Part shown: positions 24,168 through 32,516 of the stretch, piece by piece
Layout: the number at the start of each line of letters is the position of its first letter
How positions within the stretch are numbered: the first letter of the stretch is position 1
Assembly (NCBI GenBank): GCA_018267615.1
Contig: JAFDYD010000044.1
Location: 183,092 to 216,781, forward strand
Source: Bacteroidota bacterium
GTDB taxonomy: Bacteria > Bacteroidota > Bacteroidia > Chitinophagales > Chitinophagaceae
DNA: 33,690 nucleotides
Direction of reading: 5' to 3'
Position numbers and translations under genes: made by a program
Notes under the pieces: model-generated
What the model was told of the DNA's origin: nothing
The model's input: only the letters and a program-made list of their open reading frames with translations
Databases searched by the model: none

Positions 24168-26765
24168 CTATTTTAGAATCGCGAGACGCGCTGCTTCCTG
24201 CACTGCCTTCACACGCGAATTCACATCGAGTTTGAGCAGGATCGAAGAGATATGATGATCCACTGTTTTTGCAGAGATAAAAAGTGTATTGGCGATTTCT
24301 TTATTTTGCATACCATCTTTGAGTAGTTGCAACACATCCAATTCACGATTTGTCAACAGCGCCACGTTGGAACGTGTAGATTTCCTGATGCCGCGCGGAA
24401 TACTTTTGATACCCGAGCTTCTCATTTCCGATTTCATTTTTTCAAAAACAGCATCCGCGCCAAGCGATGAGACAATTGCCAGCGCTTTTCTTTTTTCATC
24501 ATCATCGCCTGCAAACAAAGCAAGCGCTTGTTCATATGGGCATCCCAGCTTCTCCCATATTTCAGCATTTTTTAAAGGTTGTGCGCTTTTGAATATTTCA
24601 AATCCGGCAAATGTTTCGGAAATTTTCATTTCTTGTCTTCTTGCTTTCTTCAGCCAAAAAGCGAATTCATTTTTTTGGAGAACATTCCCCATTTTTTCAA
24701 ACATCCCAATGGTGCGATCGAGTGCTTCTTTTTCAATGCAAAGTTTACCAGTTATCCACTCGTATTCGAGGAGAGCAGTCATAACGGGAGCGATCCTTTG
24801 CATTTCCATACTGTCAAAGGCTTTTTTTTCTGCCTCAAACAATAGTGGAAGCACATCCTGTTCGCCTCTCCGCATTTTTATGACCGCGGTTATTGTGAGT
24901 GCGGCGATCCGTACTACGATTGACAAATTCTGACTTTCTAAAAGATTATTAGTAATGCGCATGGCATCCCTCCATTCGCCGGTCTCGAGGTGCAGCCTGG
25001 ATTTCCATACCAACATAAAGGGCGTCCAGGAATCCATTTCTCTTCCATCACAATATTCAATTCCTTTATCTAGCATTTTTCTTGCGAATGCATAATCTTT
25101 TATAACAATCGATGTGGCGCTGAGATTTGCATATGCACGGCCCACATGTTCATGAAAAGAATTTTTTAGTGCGATGTCTAAACTTTCCATCAACATGGCT
25201 CTTCCTTTTTCTACCGACGATTGAATTTGAAATTCTGAAACACCGACGTTGTTTAACGCGTGGCAAAGCGTTTCTTCATCGCTCACCTCCTTCGCCATTT
25301 GGATAGCCTTGTTGCCCCAAAAAAGACATTCCTCTGGTTGTTCTGCAAGCATTTTCAATTGCGCCATGTTGCTATACGCCATCGCCTTTATTTTGGACGC
25401 GGGCTGATCTGCCAACACTTCAATAGCATTTTCAGCAAACTGCTCCGACAGTTTTTTATTCGCATTGAACCACCACAAACGTGAAAGAAAACGCATGCAA
25501 TTAGCAATTTTTTCCACGTCCTCCAATTCCTTCCACAGGTTCAATGATTTTCCGGTGTAGATGATGGCATCGTTGATTTGGTTTATCAGGTAACATTCAT
25601 ACGCGTACGAATCATATAATTCAATCAACTTCTTTCTGTCATTTCCCTGGTAATATTCAATGGCAGTATAACGTAATTTATGAGCCTCCAGATGCGCACC
25701 GACAGATGCAGCCTGGCTTGCTGCTATCGGTGCATAGTGAACAACCAGGTCATATTCATTTGCATTTTTTGCGTGATGAATAATTCTTTCGATCTCACCT
25801 TTCTTTTCAAAACTCGCGCGAAACAACTCCAGGATTTTTTTATTCAAGTAAATTCTTAATAAAGGCGATAGTGCATCTTCGATGGTTCTCCTGTATAACT
25901 CATGTTTAAAAACCAGGCGGTCGTCTTTCAAAATTATTACCTCGCCAGCCATACAAACATCCAGTGCAGTTGCATAGTCGGGCTCCATGCTCTCCATATA
26001 TTTTGTTTCCAAACCCGTCGGCAGGATCGATAATATCTGCCAGAGTTTTTTTGCTTCTTCTTTGTGACGATTATAAACTGCCAACACCGAATCGCGAATA
26101 TTAGCCGGAACACCCGGACTATAATTTGCTAAAATCTCGTTTACATAAAAAGGAATTCCTCCGGAAATGCTGAAAACATCTTCTCCATTATATCCTCTTT
26201 CCACAGACATTCTCGTTACCACTTCTTTCGACAATGGCGGCAACTGAATTCGTGTATACGTATCCGTTGATAATTGTCCGAGTACATTTCTCAATGGGTG
26301 ATACGCATGGATTTCATTATCTCTATATGTAAGAATAAAAAGGCACCTGAGTTGCGTGATTCTCCTCGAAAAAAATTTTATAAAATCGAGCGTCGCTTCA
26401 TCCGCCCAATGTATATCCTCAAATACAATGACGATATTATCCTTTCTTGCTTTCAGTTCATTGAAAAAATTCGTAAAGAGTTCTGTGCGGTCTGCGTTCA
26501 ACTCAAAATTTTTTCGAAGATCCGTTCCGATCTGATCGAGGATATCATAGAGAGGTGCGAGTGGACGAGGTGTAAATAAAGAATCGCATGTGCCCAGGTA
26601 AACTTCACAATCATTCTTTACTTCGCTGGAAAATTTTTTTGCCAATGAACTTTTACCAATACCCCCTTCGCCACTAATGAAAACACAATGACCTTCGCCT
26701 GCTTCAACACTTTCAAATTTGGCGTGTAGTAACGATAAAAATTCCGCTCTTTCGATTAATTCCAT
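24168..26765 (-). CDS. LuxR-family regulator with AAA/NACHT-like ATPase and TPR region
   Basis: The 865-residue protein has a Walker A motif (GEGGIGKS, 32-39) and Walker B (IVIVFEDIHWADE, 111-123) in the first about 250 residues. A long alpha-helical region (about 300-760) follows, with TPR-like helices such as AKIKAMAYSNMAQLKMLAEQ and ALNNVGVSEFQIQ. A C-terminal LuxR-type helix-turn-helix closes it (LTNRELDVLQLLKDGMQNKE, then AKTVDHHISSILLKLDV). The layout resembles large ATP-binding LuxR/MalT-like regulators: ligand and ATP binding in the N-terminal half, DNA binding at the end. No signal peptide; cytoplasmic. Inducer unknown. A divergent gene lies upstream, with palindrome PI between, and DUF4242 lies downstream. 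Confidence 0.9.
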   Translation of the reverse strand: MELIERAEFLSLLHAKFESVEAGEGHCVFISGEGGIGKSSLAKKFSSEVKNDCEVYLGTCDSLFTPRPLAPLYDILDQIGTDLRKNFELNADRTELFTNFFNELKARKDNIVIVFEDIHWADEATLDFIKFFSRRITQLRCLFILTYRDNEIHAYHPLRNVLGQLSTDTYTRIQLPPLSKEVVTRMSVERGYNGEDVFSISGGIPFYVNEILANYSPGVPANIRDSVLAVYNRHKEEAKKLWQILSILPTGLETKYMESMEPDYATALDVCMAGEVIILKDDRLVFKHELYRRTIEDALSPLLRIYLNKKILELFRASFEKKGEIERIIHHAKNANEYDLVVHYAPIAASQAASVGAHLEAHKLRYTAIEYYQGNDRKKLIELYDSYAYECYLINQINDAIIYTGKSLNLWKELEDVEKIANCMRFLSRLWWFNANKKLSEQFAENAIEVLADQPASKIKAMAYSNMAQLKMLAEQPEECLFWGNKAIQMAKEVSDEETLCHALNNVGVSEFQIQSSVEKGRAMLMESLDIALKNSFHEHVGRAYANLSATSIVIKDYAFARKMLDKGIEYCDGREMDSWTPFMLVWKSRLHLETGEWRDAMRITNNLLESQNLSIVVRIAALTITAVIKMRRGEQDVLPLLFEAEKKAFDSMEMQRIAPVMTALLEYEWITGKLCIEKEALDRTIGMFEKMGNVLQKNEFAFWLKKARRQEMKISETFAGFEIFKSAQPLKNAEIWEKLGCPYEQALALFAGDDDEKRKALAIVSSLGADAVFEKMKSEMRSSGIKSIPRGIRKSTRSNVALLTNRELDVLQLLKDGMQNKEIANTLFISAKTVDHHISSILLKLDVNSRVKAVQEAARLAILK

Positions 26766-26800
26766 ATACGCGATTTGATGACGGTGATTGGGGCGGTTGG

Positions 26801-26916
26801 TGCTGAACGCTGAGCACTAAACGCAGAACGCTAAACGCTGAACGCTCAATGCCGGATACTAACAGCGTTGAGCGTTCGGCGTTTAGCGTTCTGCGTTCAG
26901 CGTTTAGCGTTCAGCG
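26801..26916. repeat. Palindrome PI with 7-nt AACGC word, between divergent genes
   Basis: Arms at 26801-26852 and 26865-26916 (52 nt each) match at about 45 of 52 positions with no gaps, around a 12-nt loop. Read on the minus strand, the right arm has AACGC at every seventh base, seven times. It occupies the head-to-head intergenic region, ending directly at the likely -33 element of the downstream gene, so it could influence both divergent transcripts. Confidence 0.93.
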
Positions 26917-26948
26917 TTGACCCAGTCCCAATCGATGTTCTATCTTTG
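26917..26948 (+). promoter_or_regulatory. Candidate promoter for the membrane GT-C-like gene
   Basis: TTG at 26917-26919 and an exact TATCTTTG (TAnnTTTG) at 26941-26948 are 21 nt apart, matching Bacteroidota promoters. The predicted start point falls at about 26953-26955, at or next to ATG 26953, which would make the mRNA nearly leaderless. The -33 element abuts the edge of palindrome PI. Confidence 0.5.
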
Positions 26949-26952
26949 GCCC

Positions 26953-28239
26953 ATGTTCAAAAATGCATTGCAAAAGTCAGTAATTATCGACGACAAGGCC
27001 GGCGGCATTTATCGAACGGCGGTTTTTTTGGCCTTTTTGTTCTACTTTATCAGTTGTTTTGGTCCATTGAGATTGGAATTTGATAGCCTGAGGTATTTCG
27101 CTATAGAAGATTGCCTCGAATTTGGTTGTGCAGTTAACTCCGGTGCTGCTAAAGATTTTCTTCCTTACGGATATCCTGTTCTTTTATTACTACTTGCAAA
27201 ATCGGGTTTGTTGAAAACTTTCTTTATTGCTTTCGTGAACGGCGCTTATCTTTTGTGCAGTTTATTTTTTGTGAGAAAGATAATGGGGCCTGTTAACCGC
27301 TATTTTCTTTTTTTTATATTCCTACTATTTCACTGGACTTACATCAAACTATTTGCCTACCCACTTTCAGAAATGCAGTATCTGTTCTTTTCCAGTGGCA
27401 GTTTGTATTGTTATTTTCAATTCAGGAAGAATAAAAAATGGCTACTACTGTTTGTCTCTTTTATTTTGGCAACACTTGCATTGTTAACCCGGACAATCGG
27501 TATCGCTTTAATTGTTGCATTGATAAGTGCATTTATTTGGGATAACAGAAAAATAGTCATCAGCAAGCAAAATCGCTTACTCCTATTTATCGGAATTGCA
27601 CTATGCATAACCGTGAGTTTTTTTATACTAATGAATACTCCGGAGCTACAGCATTATGCAAGCGCTTTCTTCAAAGACGGAATTGGCAATACGCACATGG
27701 CAGCATTGTTCGCCACGCATTTTAGAGAATGGGGACAATTGATTTTGAATATTCCGATTGGCAAAATTGAAAATTATTTTCCCGTTACGATGGTCGGTTT
27801 ATTTTTTTTGATCGCTGGTATTTTGGCCTTTTGCTGGTTTATATATGCGTTGTTTCGATTGCGATCATTTATTCCTGCAATAGTCACTATTTACCTCGTT
27901 GTTTATACGCTTATTATTTTCAATTGGCCGATGTATGATCCGAGGTTTTGGATGCCGGTATTACCGTTTATTATTTCCGTAATCATGCAGGCGCCTGTTG
28001 GTGACTACAAATTAAAAAAACTGTTTACTCCTTTATTCGTTTCTATTTACATTATTGCAGCCACATTTGCATTTGGATATTCTCTGCATAATCAATTCAA
28101 CAAAGAAGCGTTTGCACGAAGCCAGGCAAAAGGAGTTTACAGGAATGAATATGAGATGCATTTTTTTGGAAAGACATTGAATGATACAGCTAGAAATGTT
28201 GATGCCGGAGTGATGAAAGTGTTGAAGAGAGTTGATTGA
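26953..28239 (+). CDS. Multi-spanning membrane protein, probable GT-C glycosyltransferase
   Basis: From ATG 26953 the product is 428 residues with about ten hydrophobic segments. The first loop has DSLRYFAIEDCLEFGCAVNS, then DFLPYGYPVLLLLLAKSG, which fits the acidic first loop of GT-C (PMT/ArnT-like) enzymes. YDPRFWMPVLPFIISVIM near the C-terminus is typical of that group. Lipid-linked sugars are the expected donors, but the acceptor is unknown. Starts at 26935 (ATG) and 26917 (TTG) are also open; I chose 26953 because the others overlap the proposed promoter. It is convergent with the YihY-like gene, with 12 nt between stops. Confidence 0.65.
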   Translation: MFKNALQKSVIIDDKAGGIYRTAVFLAFLFYFISCFGPLRLEFDSLRYFAIEDCLEFGCAVNSGAAKDFLPYGYPVLLLLLAKSGLLKTFFIAFVNGAYLLCSLFFVRKIMGPVNRYFLFFIFLLFHWTYIKLFAYPLSEMQYLFFSSGSLYCYFQFRKNKKWLLLFVSFILATLALLTRTIGIALIVALISAFIWDNRKIVISKQNRLLLFIGIALCITVSFFILMNTPELQHYASAFFKDGIGNTHMAALFATHFREWGQLILNIPIGKIENYFPVTMVGLFFLIAGILAFCWFIYALFRLRSFIPAIVTIYLVVYTLIIFNWPMYDPRFWMPVLPFIISVIMQAPVGDYKLKKLFTPLFVSIYIIAATFAFGYSLHNQFNKEAFARSQAKGVYRNEYEMHFFGKTLNDTARNVDAGVMKVLKRVD

Positions 28240-28251
28240 TTCAACTACTAT

Positions 28252-29142
28252 TCAATTAGCCAATCCAACTTTCACCGCGTGCTTTTTTGGCTCGATTGCT
28301 TTTTCATGATATTCTGCCCACGCCTTGGTAAAACATGCTCCATAATAAAAAATAAAAGAAGAATAGAAAACAAACAATAATATTAATACGGAAGAAGTGG
28401 AAGCTCCATAAATCGTTTGCATATTACTGTAAGTAAGCAGCCATTGCAAAATCAATTTCCCGCAAGTGAATAAAATTCCGGTAAACAACGCTCCTGCGTA
28501 TGTTGTTTTCCAGGATGGGCGACCATCCGGAAGAAATTTAAATAAGATCGCAAACCATATGCTAACCACGATGGTAGAAATGATTTGTTTTAGAAAACCA
28601 TCTAACAATAAACCATCTTCGAATTGACCGGGAAAATAGTGTTTCAGGAAATCGAGTAAACCTTCTCCCAATAAAACGGCCATGAACAGTACTCCAGCCA
28701 ATAAAATCGCGGCAAAGGATTTTGCACGATTCAAAAGACTGATTGCAATACCTGCATCTTTCATTTTTATTTTCCACAATTGGTTTAGAGAATCCCTGAT
28801 AACGGTGAACAAAGTGGTGGCTACAAAAATCAAAAAAATAAATCCTCCGATAGCGATATACCAGTTGCGGCTTAGCTTCCTTACATTGATCAACGTTTTA
28901 TGCAACTCTGTTGCCGTACTTGTTCCCACTAAATCTGCGAGACCTTGTAACAATTGGCGGCTCATGAATTTTGGTGTTAGTATTAATCCGAATGACTGTA
29001 TCAGGATAATCAAAACTGCCGGAAGCGCGAAGGTTGTAAAAAAAGCCGTAGCACCTGCCATGCGCAAAGGATCATTGGCCTTGAACTCGAGGAATGCGTG
29101 CTTGAGGATAGAGAATATTTTCAGCGCTTTCTTTGAAGCCAT
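28252..29142 (-). CDS. YihY/BrkB-like inner-membrane protein
   Basis: The 296-residue protein has about six transmembrane segments and the family's features: FFTTFALPAVLIILIQSFG early, LLAGVLFMAVLLGEGLLDFL in the middle, and KFLPDGRPSWKTTYAGALFT, GKLILQWLLTYSN, YGASTSSVLILLFVFYSSF, FYYGACFTKAWAEYHEKA at the end. The family was once called 'ribonuclease BN' in error and is an inner-membrane protein of uncertain function. Start codon at 29142 lies 6 nt from the start codon of the divergent small ORF. The His/Lys-rich C-terminal tail is cytoplasmic by the positive-inside rule. Confidence 0.9.
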   Translation of the reverse strand: MASKKALKIFSILKHAFLEFKANDPLRMAGATAFFTTFALPAVLIILIQSFGLILTPKFMSRQLLQGLADLVGTSTATELHKTLINVRKLSRNWYIAIGGFIFLIFVATTLFTVIRDSLNQLWKIKMKDAGIAISLLNRAKSFAAILLAGVLFMAVLLGEGLLDFLKHYFPGQFEDGLLLDGFLKQIISTIVVSIWFAILFKFLPDGRPSWKTTYAGALFTGILFTCGKLILQWLLTYSNMQTIYGASTSSVLILLFVFYSSFIFYYGACFTKAWAEYHEKAIEPKKHAVKVGLAN

Positions 29143-29148
29143 GATATA

Positions 29149-29448
29149 ATGCAGGCGAATATTATGCCACAGGATTTTAAATTGCTCAAAAAAAAGAAGC
29201 TTACCATCCCGCCGGGCGCGTTAAATGATTTCTCAGCCTTCGGATTTGATTTCATCAATTTTGTAAAGTTGAGAATCGAATCTTCCGAAAAGATAAAAAT
29301 ACTTTTGAATAATAACCTTTCTTATAAGATAGATCACGATATCATCAAATCTAAAATTATCGGCATGGATTACGTATTTGAAGCCACCGGAACCGCAGAT
29401 TATGTGAAATTATCAAACAAAAAATTGGTTTTTAAAGATGAATTTTAA
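29149..29448 (+). CDS. Small unknown protein, divergent from the YihY-like gene
   Basis: The 99-residue ORF (94 from an alternative ATG at 29164) reads like a real protein, with alternating strands (INFVKLRIESSEKIKILLNN, GMDYVFEATGTADYVKLS). It is lysine-rich, and no known domain was recognised. No signal peptide or membrane segment. The start codon lies only 6 nt from that of the divergent gene, so its promoter would have to sit inside the YihY-like coding sequence. The later ATG would relieve the crowding slightly. Confidence 0.6.
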   Translation: MQANIMPQDFKLLKKKKLTIPPGALNDFSAFGFDFINFVKLRIESSEKIKILLNNNLSYKIDHDIIKSKIIGMDYVFEATGTADYVKLSNKKLVFKDEF

Positions 29449-29531
29449 ACGAGGTACGATATAGACGCAACAACGTGCAAGAGTAGTTTCTTCTTCATAA
29501 AAATCTGGTATTTTAGCGCAAAATAAATTTT

Positions 29532-31673
29532 GTGAAAAATTGGATGATTGCTTCTTTCGCCGTTTCTCTAATCACTGCATTTGCCTTCAGAAATAATGTT
29601 CGTCAACAAAATACAGGCGATCATTTACCAGCTTCAAATCCTTTTAGTAGCCCGAGCATTTTGCCTTATCACGCTGCGCCTTTTGACAAAATCAAAGATG
29701 AAGATTATAAGCCTGCCTTCGAGGAAGGTATCCGGATACAGCAGGAAGAGATTCGGCAAATCGCTGACAATCCCGCTGCGCCTACATTTGAAAATACGTT
29801 GGTGGCTCTTGAAAAAGCTGGACAATTGCTCACAAGAGTTAACAACACGTTTAATATGGTGACTGGTGCCAACACAAACCCAGTGCTACAAAAATTACAA
29901 GTCGAGATGGCTCCTAAGCTCGCTTCGATCAATGATGCAATTTTTTTGAATTCAAAACTGTTCAAAAAAGTAGAGACCATTTATCTCTCCAGGAAAAGTG
30001 CTCATCGTGATGCAGAATCAAACAGGCTGATTGAATATTACTACCAACAGTTCCTGATTGCAGGCGGGAAATTATCCGAGACCGATAAAGAACAACTAAA
30101 AAAATTCAACCAGGAAGAAGCAACCTTCAGCGCAAAATTTGGGAACCAGTTATTAGCAGCTGCCAGCAATGGCGTGTTGATATTTGACGACACTGCAGCC
30201 CTGAGCGGTTCATCACAAAATGATATAGAGAATTATGCACAGTATGCAAAAAATAAAAAACTCGATGGAAAATATTTGGTACCGCTTCAAAATACAACGC
30301 AACAACCACCGTTAAAATCCCTCACCAATCGCGATACCAGGAAACAATTATTTGATGCATCGTGGACACGTGCCGAAAAAAATGATTCTAACGATACGCG
30401 GTCATTGATTGTTCACCTTGCAACTTTGCGTGCACAAAAAGCAAAGCTACTGGGATTTCCAAGTTATGCTGCATGGAAGCTGCAGGATCAGATGGCAAAA
30501 AATCCTGAAAATGTTTTTAAGTTTTTTGCAAAATTAAATCCTTCTGTCACTGCAAAAGTGAAAAAAGAAATTGCGGACATCCAGTCGGTCATCGATCAAC
30601 AAAAAGCAGGTTTTTCATTGGAGCCATGGGATTGGGATTTTTATGCGGAGCAAGTGAGAAAGGCAAAATACAATCTCGACGATAGCGAAATAAAACCGTA
30701 TTTCGAAATCAATAGCGTTCTGGAAAAAGGTGTTTTTTATGCGGCCAATCAATTATATGGTTTATCCTTTAAAGAACGTCATGATATCCCGGTTTACCAA
30801 CAGGATGTGAGAGTGTTCGAGGTTTTTGATAAGGACAATAAACCATTCGCATTATTTTATTGCGACTATTTCAAAAGGGATAATAAAAATGGTGGCGCAT
30901 GGATGAATAATCTTGTTGGACAATCAACCTTGCTTGGAACAAAACCGGTAATCTATAATGTTTGCAATTTCAATAAACCGGCACCCGGAAAACCGGCGTT
31001 GATTACGTTCACAGATGTAACAACCATGTTCCATGAATTTGGTCATGCGCTGCATGGATTGTTTGCGAGCCAGAAATACCCGACATTATCAGGAACTAGC
31101 ACAGCAAGAGATTTTGTGGAATTTCCTTCTCAGTTCAATGAACATTGGGCACTCGATGCAAAAGTTTTGAAAAATTACGCGCATCATTATAAAACTGGCG
31201 AGATCATTCCACAAAGTCTTGTTGAGAAAATGAAAAAAGCAAACAGTTTCAACAAAGGATATGGATTGTCGGAAGCAATTGCAGCATCGCTGCTGGATAT
31301 GCAATGGCATACAATATCCGCCGATGAAGTGATACAGGATGAAGACGCATTCGAGAAAAAAGCGCTTGATGCTTCGGGTTTGGATATACAACATGTGCCT
31401 CCGCGATATCGCTCTACCTATTTTTTGCATATCTGGAGCAATGGTTATTCTGCCGGATATTACGCGTATCAATGGACGAAGATGTTGGAACAGGATGCGT
31501 TTGCGTGGTTCGACCAGCATGGTGGACTAACAAGAGCTAATGGACAAAGATTTCGCGACATGATATTATCCCGTGGCAATACGGAGGATTACAATGTGAT
31601 GTTCAAAAAATTCACCGGTCATGATCCGGATATCACGGCGATGCAAAAGGGACTTGGGTTGATGGAAAAATAA
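29532..31673 (+). CDS. dcp: M3 family peptidyl-dipeptidase (Dcp type), exported
   Basis: The 713-residue protein has an N-terminal signal (MKNWMIASFAVSLITAFAF). The gluzincin motif HEFGH is at residues 501-505, within DVTTMFHEFGHALHGLFAS, and the third ligand is E530 in DFVEFPSQF, the expected 25 residues after the motif. The context (SGTSTARDF, AYQWTKMLEQDAFAWF, TGHDPDITAMQKGLGL) matches Dcp/oligopeptidase A enzymes that remove dipeptides from peptide C-termini. Full length for the family. The track start is GTG 29532; ATG 29544 is an alternative with a slightly shorter signal. Upstream TATTTTAG (29509-29516) could be a -7 box with one mismatch. Expected in the periplasm. Confidence 0.92.
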   Translation: MKNWMIASFAVSLITAFAFRNNVRQQNTGDHLPASNPFSSPSILPYHAAPFDKIKDEDYKPAFEEGIRIQQEEIRQIADNPAAPTFENTLVALEKAGQLLTRVNNTFNMVTGANTNPVLQKLQVEMAPKLASINDAIFLNSKLFKKVETIYLSRKSAHRDAESNRLIEYYYQQFLIAGGKLSETDKEQLKKFNQEEATFSAKFGNQLLAAASNGVLIFDDTAALSGSSQNDIENYAQYAKNKKLDGKYLVPLQNTTQQPPLKSLTNRDTRKQLFDASWTRAEKNDSNDTRSLIVHLATLRAQKAKLLGFPSYAAWKLQDQMAKNPENVFKFFAKLNPSVTAKVKKEIADIQSVIDQQKAGFSLEPWDWDFYAEQVRKAKYNLDDSEIKPYFEINSVLEKGVFYAANQLYGLSFKERHDIPVYQQDVRVFEVFDKDNKPFALFYCDYFKRDNKNGGAWMNNLVGQSTLLGTKPVIYNVCNFNKPAPGKPALITFTDVTTMFHEFGHALHGLFASQKYPTLSGTSTARDFVEFPSQFNEHWALDAKVLKNYAHHYKTGEIIPQSLVEKMKKANSFNKGYGLSEAIAASLLDMQWHTISADEVIQDEDAFEKKALDASGLDIQHVPPRYRSTYFLHIWSNGYSAGYYAYQWTKMLEQDAFAWFDQHGGLTRANGQRFRDMILSRGNTEDYNVMFKKFTGHDPDITAMQKGLGLMEK

Positions 31674-31787
31674 TTTTCTAAATATTTGCTGCTATATAAA
31701 AAATTGTAGAATAAATTTGCCAGGTTTATTTTGAAATGCCCATTCCCCTACAAATTATTTCGCACACTCTTATTTCTTCCATAATTT

Positions 31788-32429
31788 ATGTCGATGAGAA
31801 AATTAATTTTCATGGTATTGTTGATTTCTATGTTCGTATCTTCCAAAGCCGAAATAGACGAACCATGCTCAACTAGATTTAATAGTGAATTTTTTTTTGC
31901 AGATAGTTTACCACCGCTTCACTTGATTAAGGAGACTGACATAGCCGCAGTCACCAGCTCTTTTGAGATGAATACAATTACTGTGACTCTAAAAAACGGG
32001 ATCATTTATAGTTATGGTCATGAAGATTGGGATTTTGAAGATTATTATCCATCGCTCTGCAAAAAATTGCGCCAGGCAATTAATGATGTAAAAATAACTT
32101 ATACGAAAGTGCAACACCCCCCAGAATTTCCAGGGGGTCTGGACGCGTGGGATGAATACATACAAAAATTCAACGAGCAGCATGCATGGCAAATAGAAAA
32201 AAACGGGCCAACGACTTTTGAAGTCCAATTCATCGTGCATTTAAAAGGTCAGATAACCGATCTGGGAGTGATTAGAGGTCCTGACAACGAATTACAAAAG
32301 CTCGCTATCCAGGCAATGAAAAATACGCCGCCTTGGATTCCTGCAACTCAAAATGGGTATAAGGTGGTTAGCTATATGACATGGAAGATAAATATGTGCT
32401 TGCTCCAACCCGAGGAAAAAAAGAAATAA
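31788..32429 (+). CDS. Exported protein with TonB C-terminal-like domain
   Basis: The 213-residue protein has a signal peptide (MSMRKLIFMVLLISMFVSSKA) and a C-terminal region (about 120-205) with EFPGGLDAWDEYIQKF, VQFIVHLKGQITDLGVIRG, LQKLAIQAMKNTPPWIPATQ and VVSYMTWKINMCL, the layout of TonB-C-like domains in Bacteroidota exported proteins. There is no TM-proline-rich linker, so it is not a typical energy transducer. Middle region unknown. It is convergent with the paralogue pair that follows, with a small hairpin between. Confidence 0.8.
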   Translation: MSMRKLIFMVLLISMFVSSKAEIDEPCSTRFNSEFFFADSLPPLHLIKETDIAAVTSSFEMNTITVTLKNGIIYSYGHEDWDFEDYYPSLCKKLRQAINDVKITYTKVQHPPEFPGGLDAWDEYIQKFNEQHAWQIEKNGPTTFEVQFIVHLKGQITDLGVIRGPDNELQKLAIQAMKNTPPWIPATQNGYKVVSYMTWKINMCLLQPEEKKK

Positions 32430-32457
32430 AATTTTACCTGAGCTATATTAAATCAAA

Positions 32458-32487
32458 GAGGGCAATGACATTTCTATCATTACCCTC
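32458..32487. terminator. Small bidirectional hairpin between convergent genes
   Basis: GAGGGCAATGA (32458-32468) and TCATTACCCTC (32477-32487) pair with one mismatch around an 8-nt loop. It lies between the ends of convergent genes at 32429 and 32517. The following T content is modest, so intrinsic termination is plausible but not certain. It is much shorter than the palindromes upstream in the window. Confidence 0.55.
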
Positions 32488-32516
32488 CTATCACCTTTAT
32501 AGAAGAAATTTTTGAT

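Noticed and set aside
24289..24933. 214-residue plus-strand ORF opposite the LuxR-type gene
   Set aside because: Serine-rich shadow of the opposite coding strand; the minus-strand frame has Walker and HTH motifs.
992..26916. Palindromes as terminal inverted repeats of ordinary IS or MITE elements
   Set aside because: Each is self-contained with a short loop and no transposase between arms; sequences differ between sites and no target-site duplications were evident by eye. A formal check of direct repeats at the edges was not possible.
31089..31520. 143-residue minus-strand ORF inside the Dcp-type gene
   Set aside because: Shadow frame over a fully conserved peptidase region.
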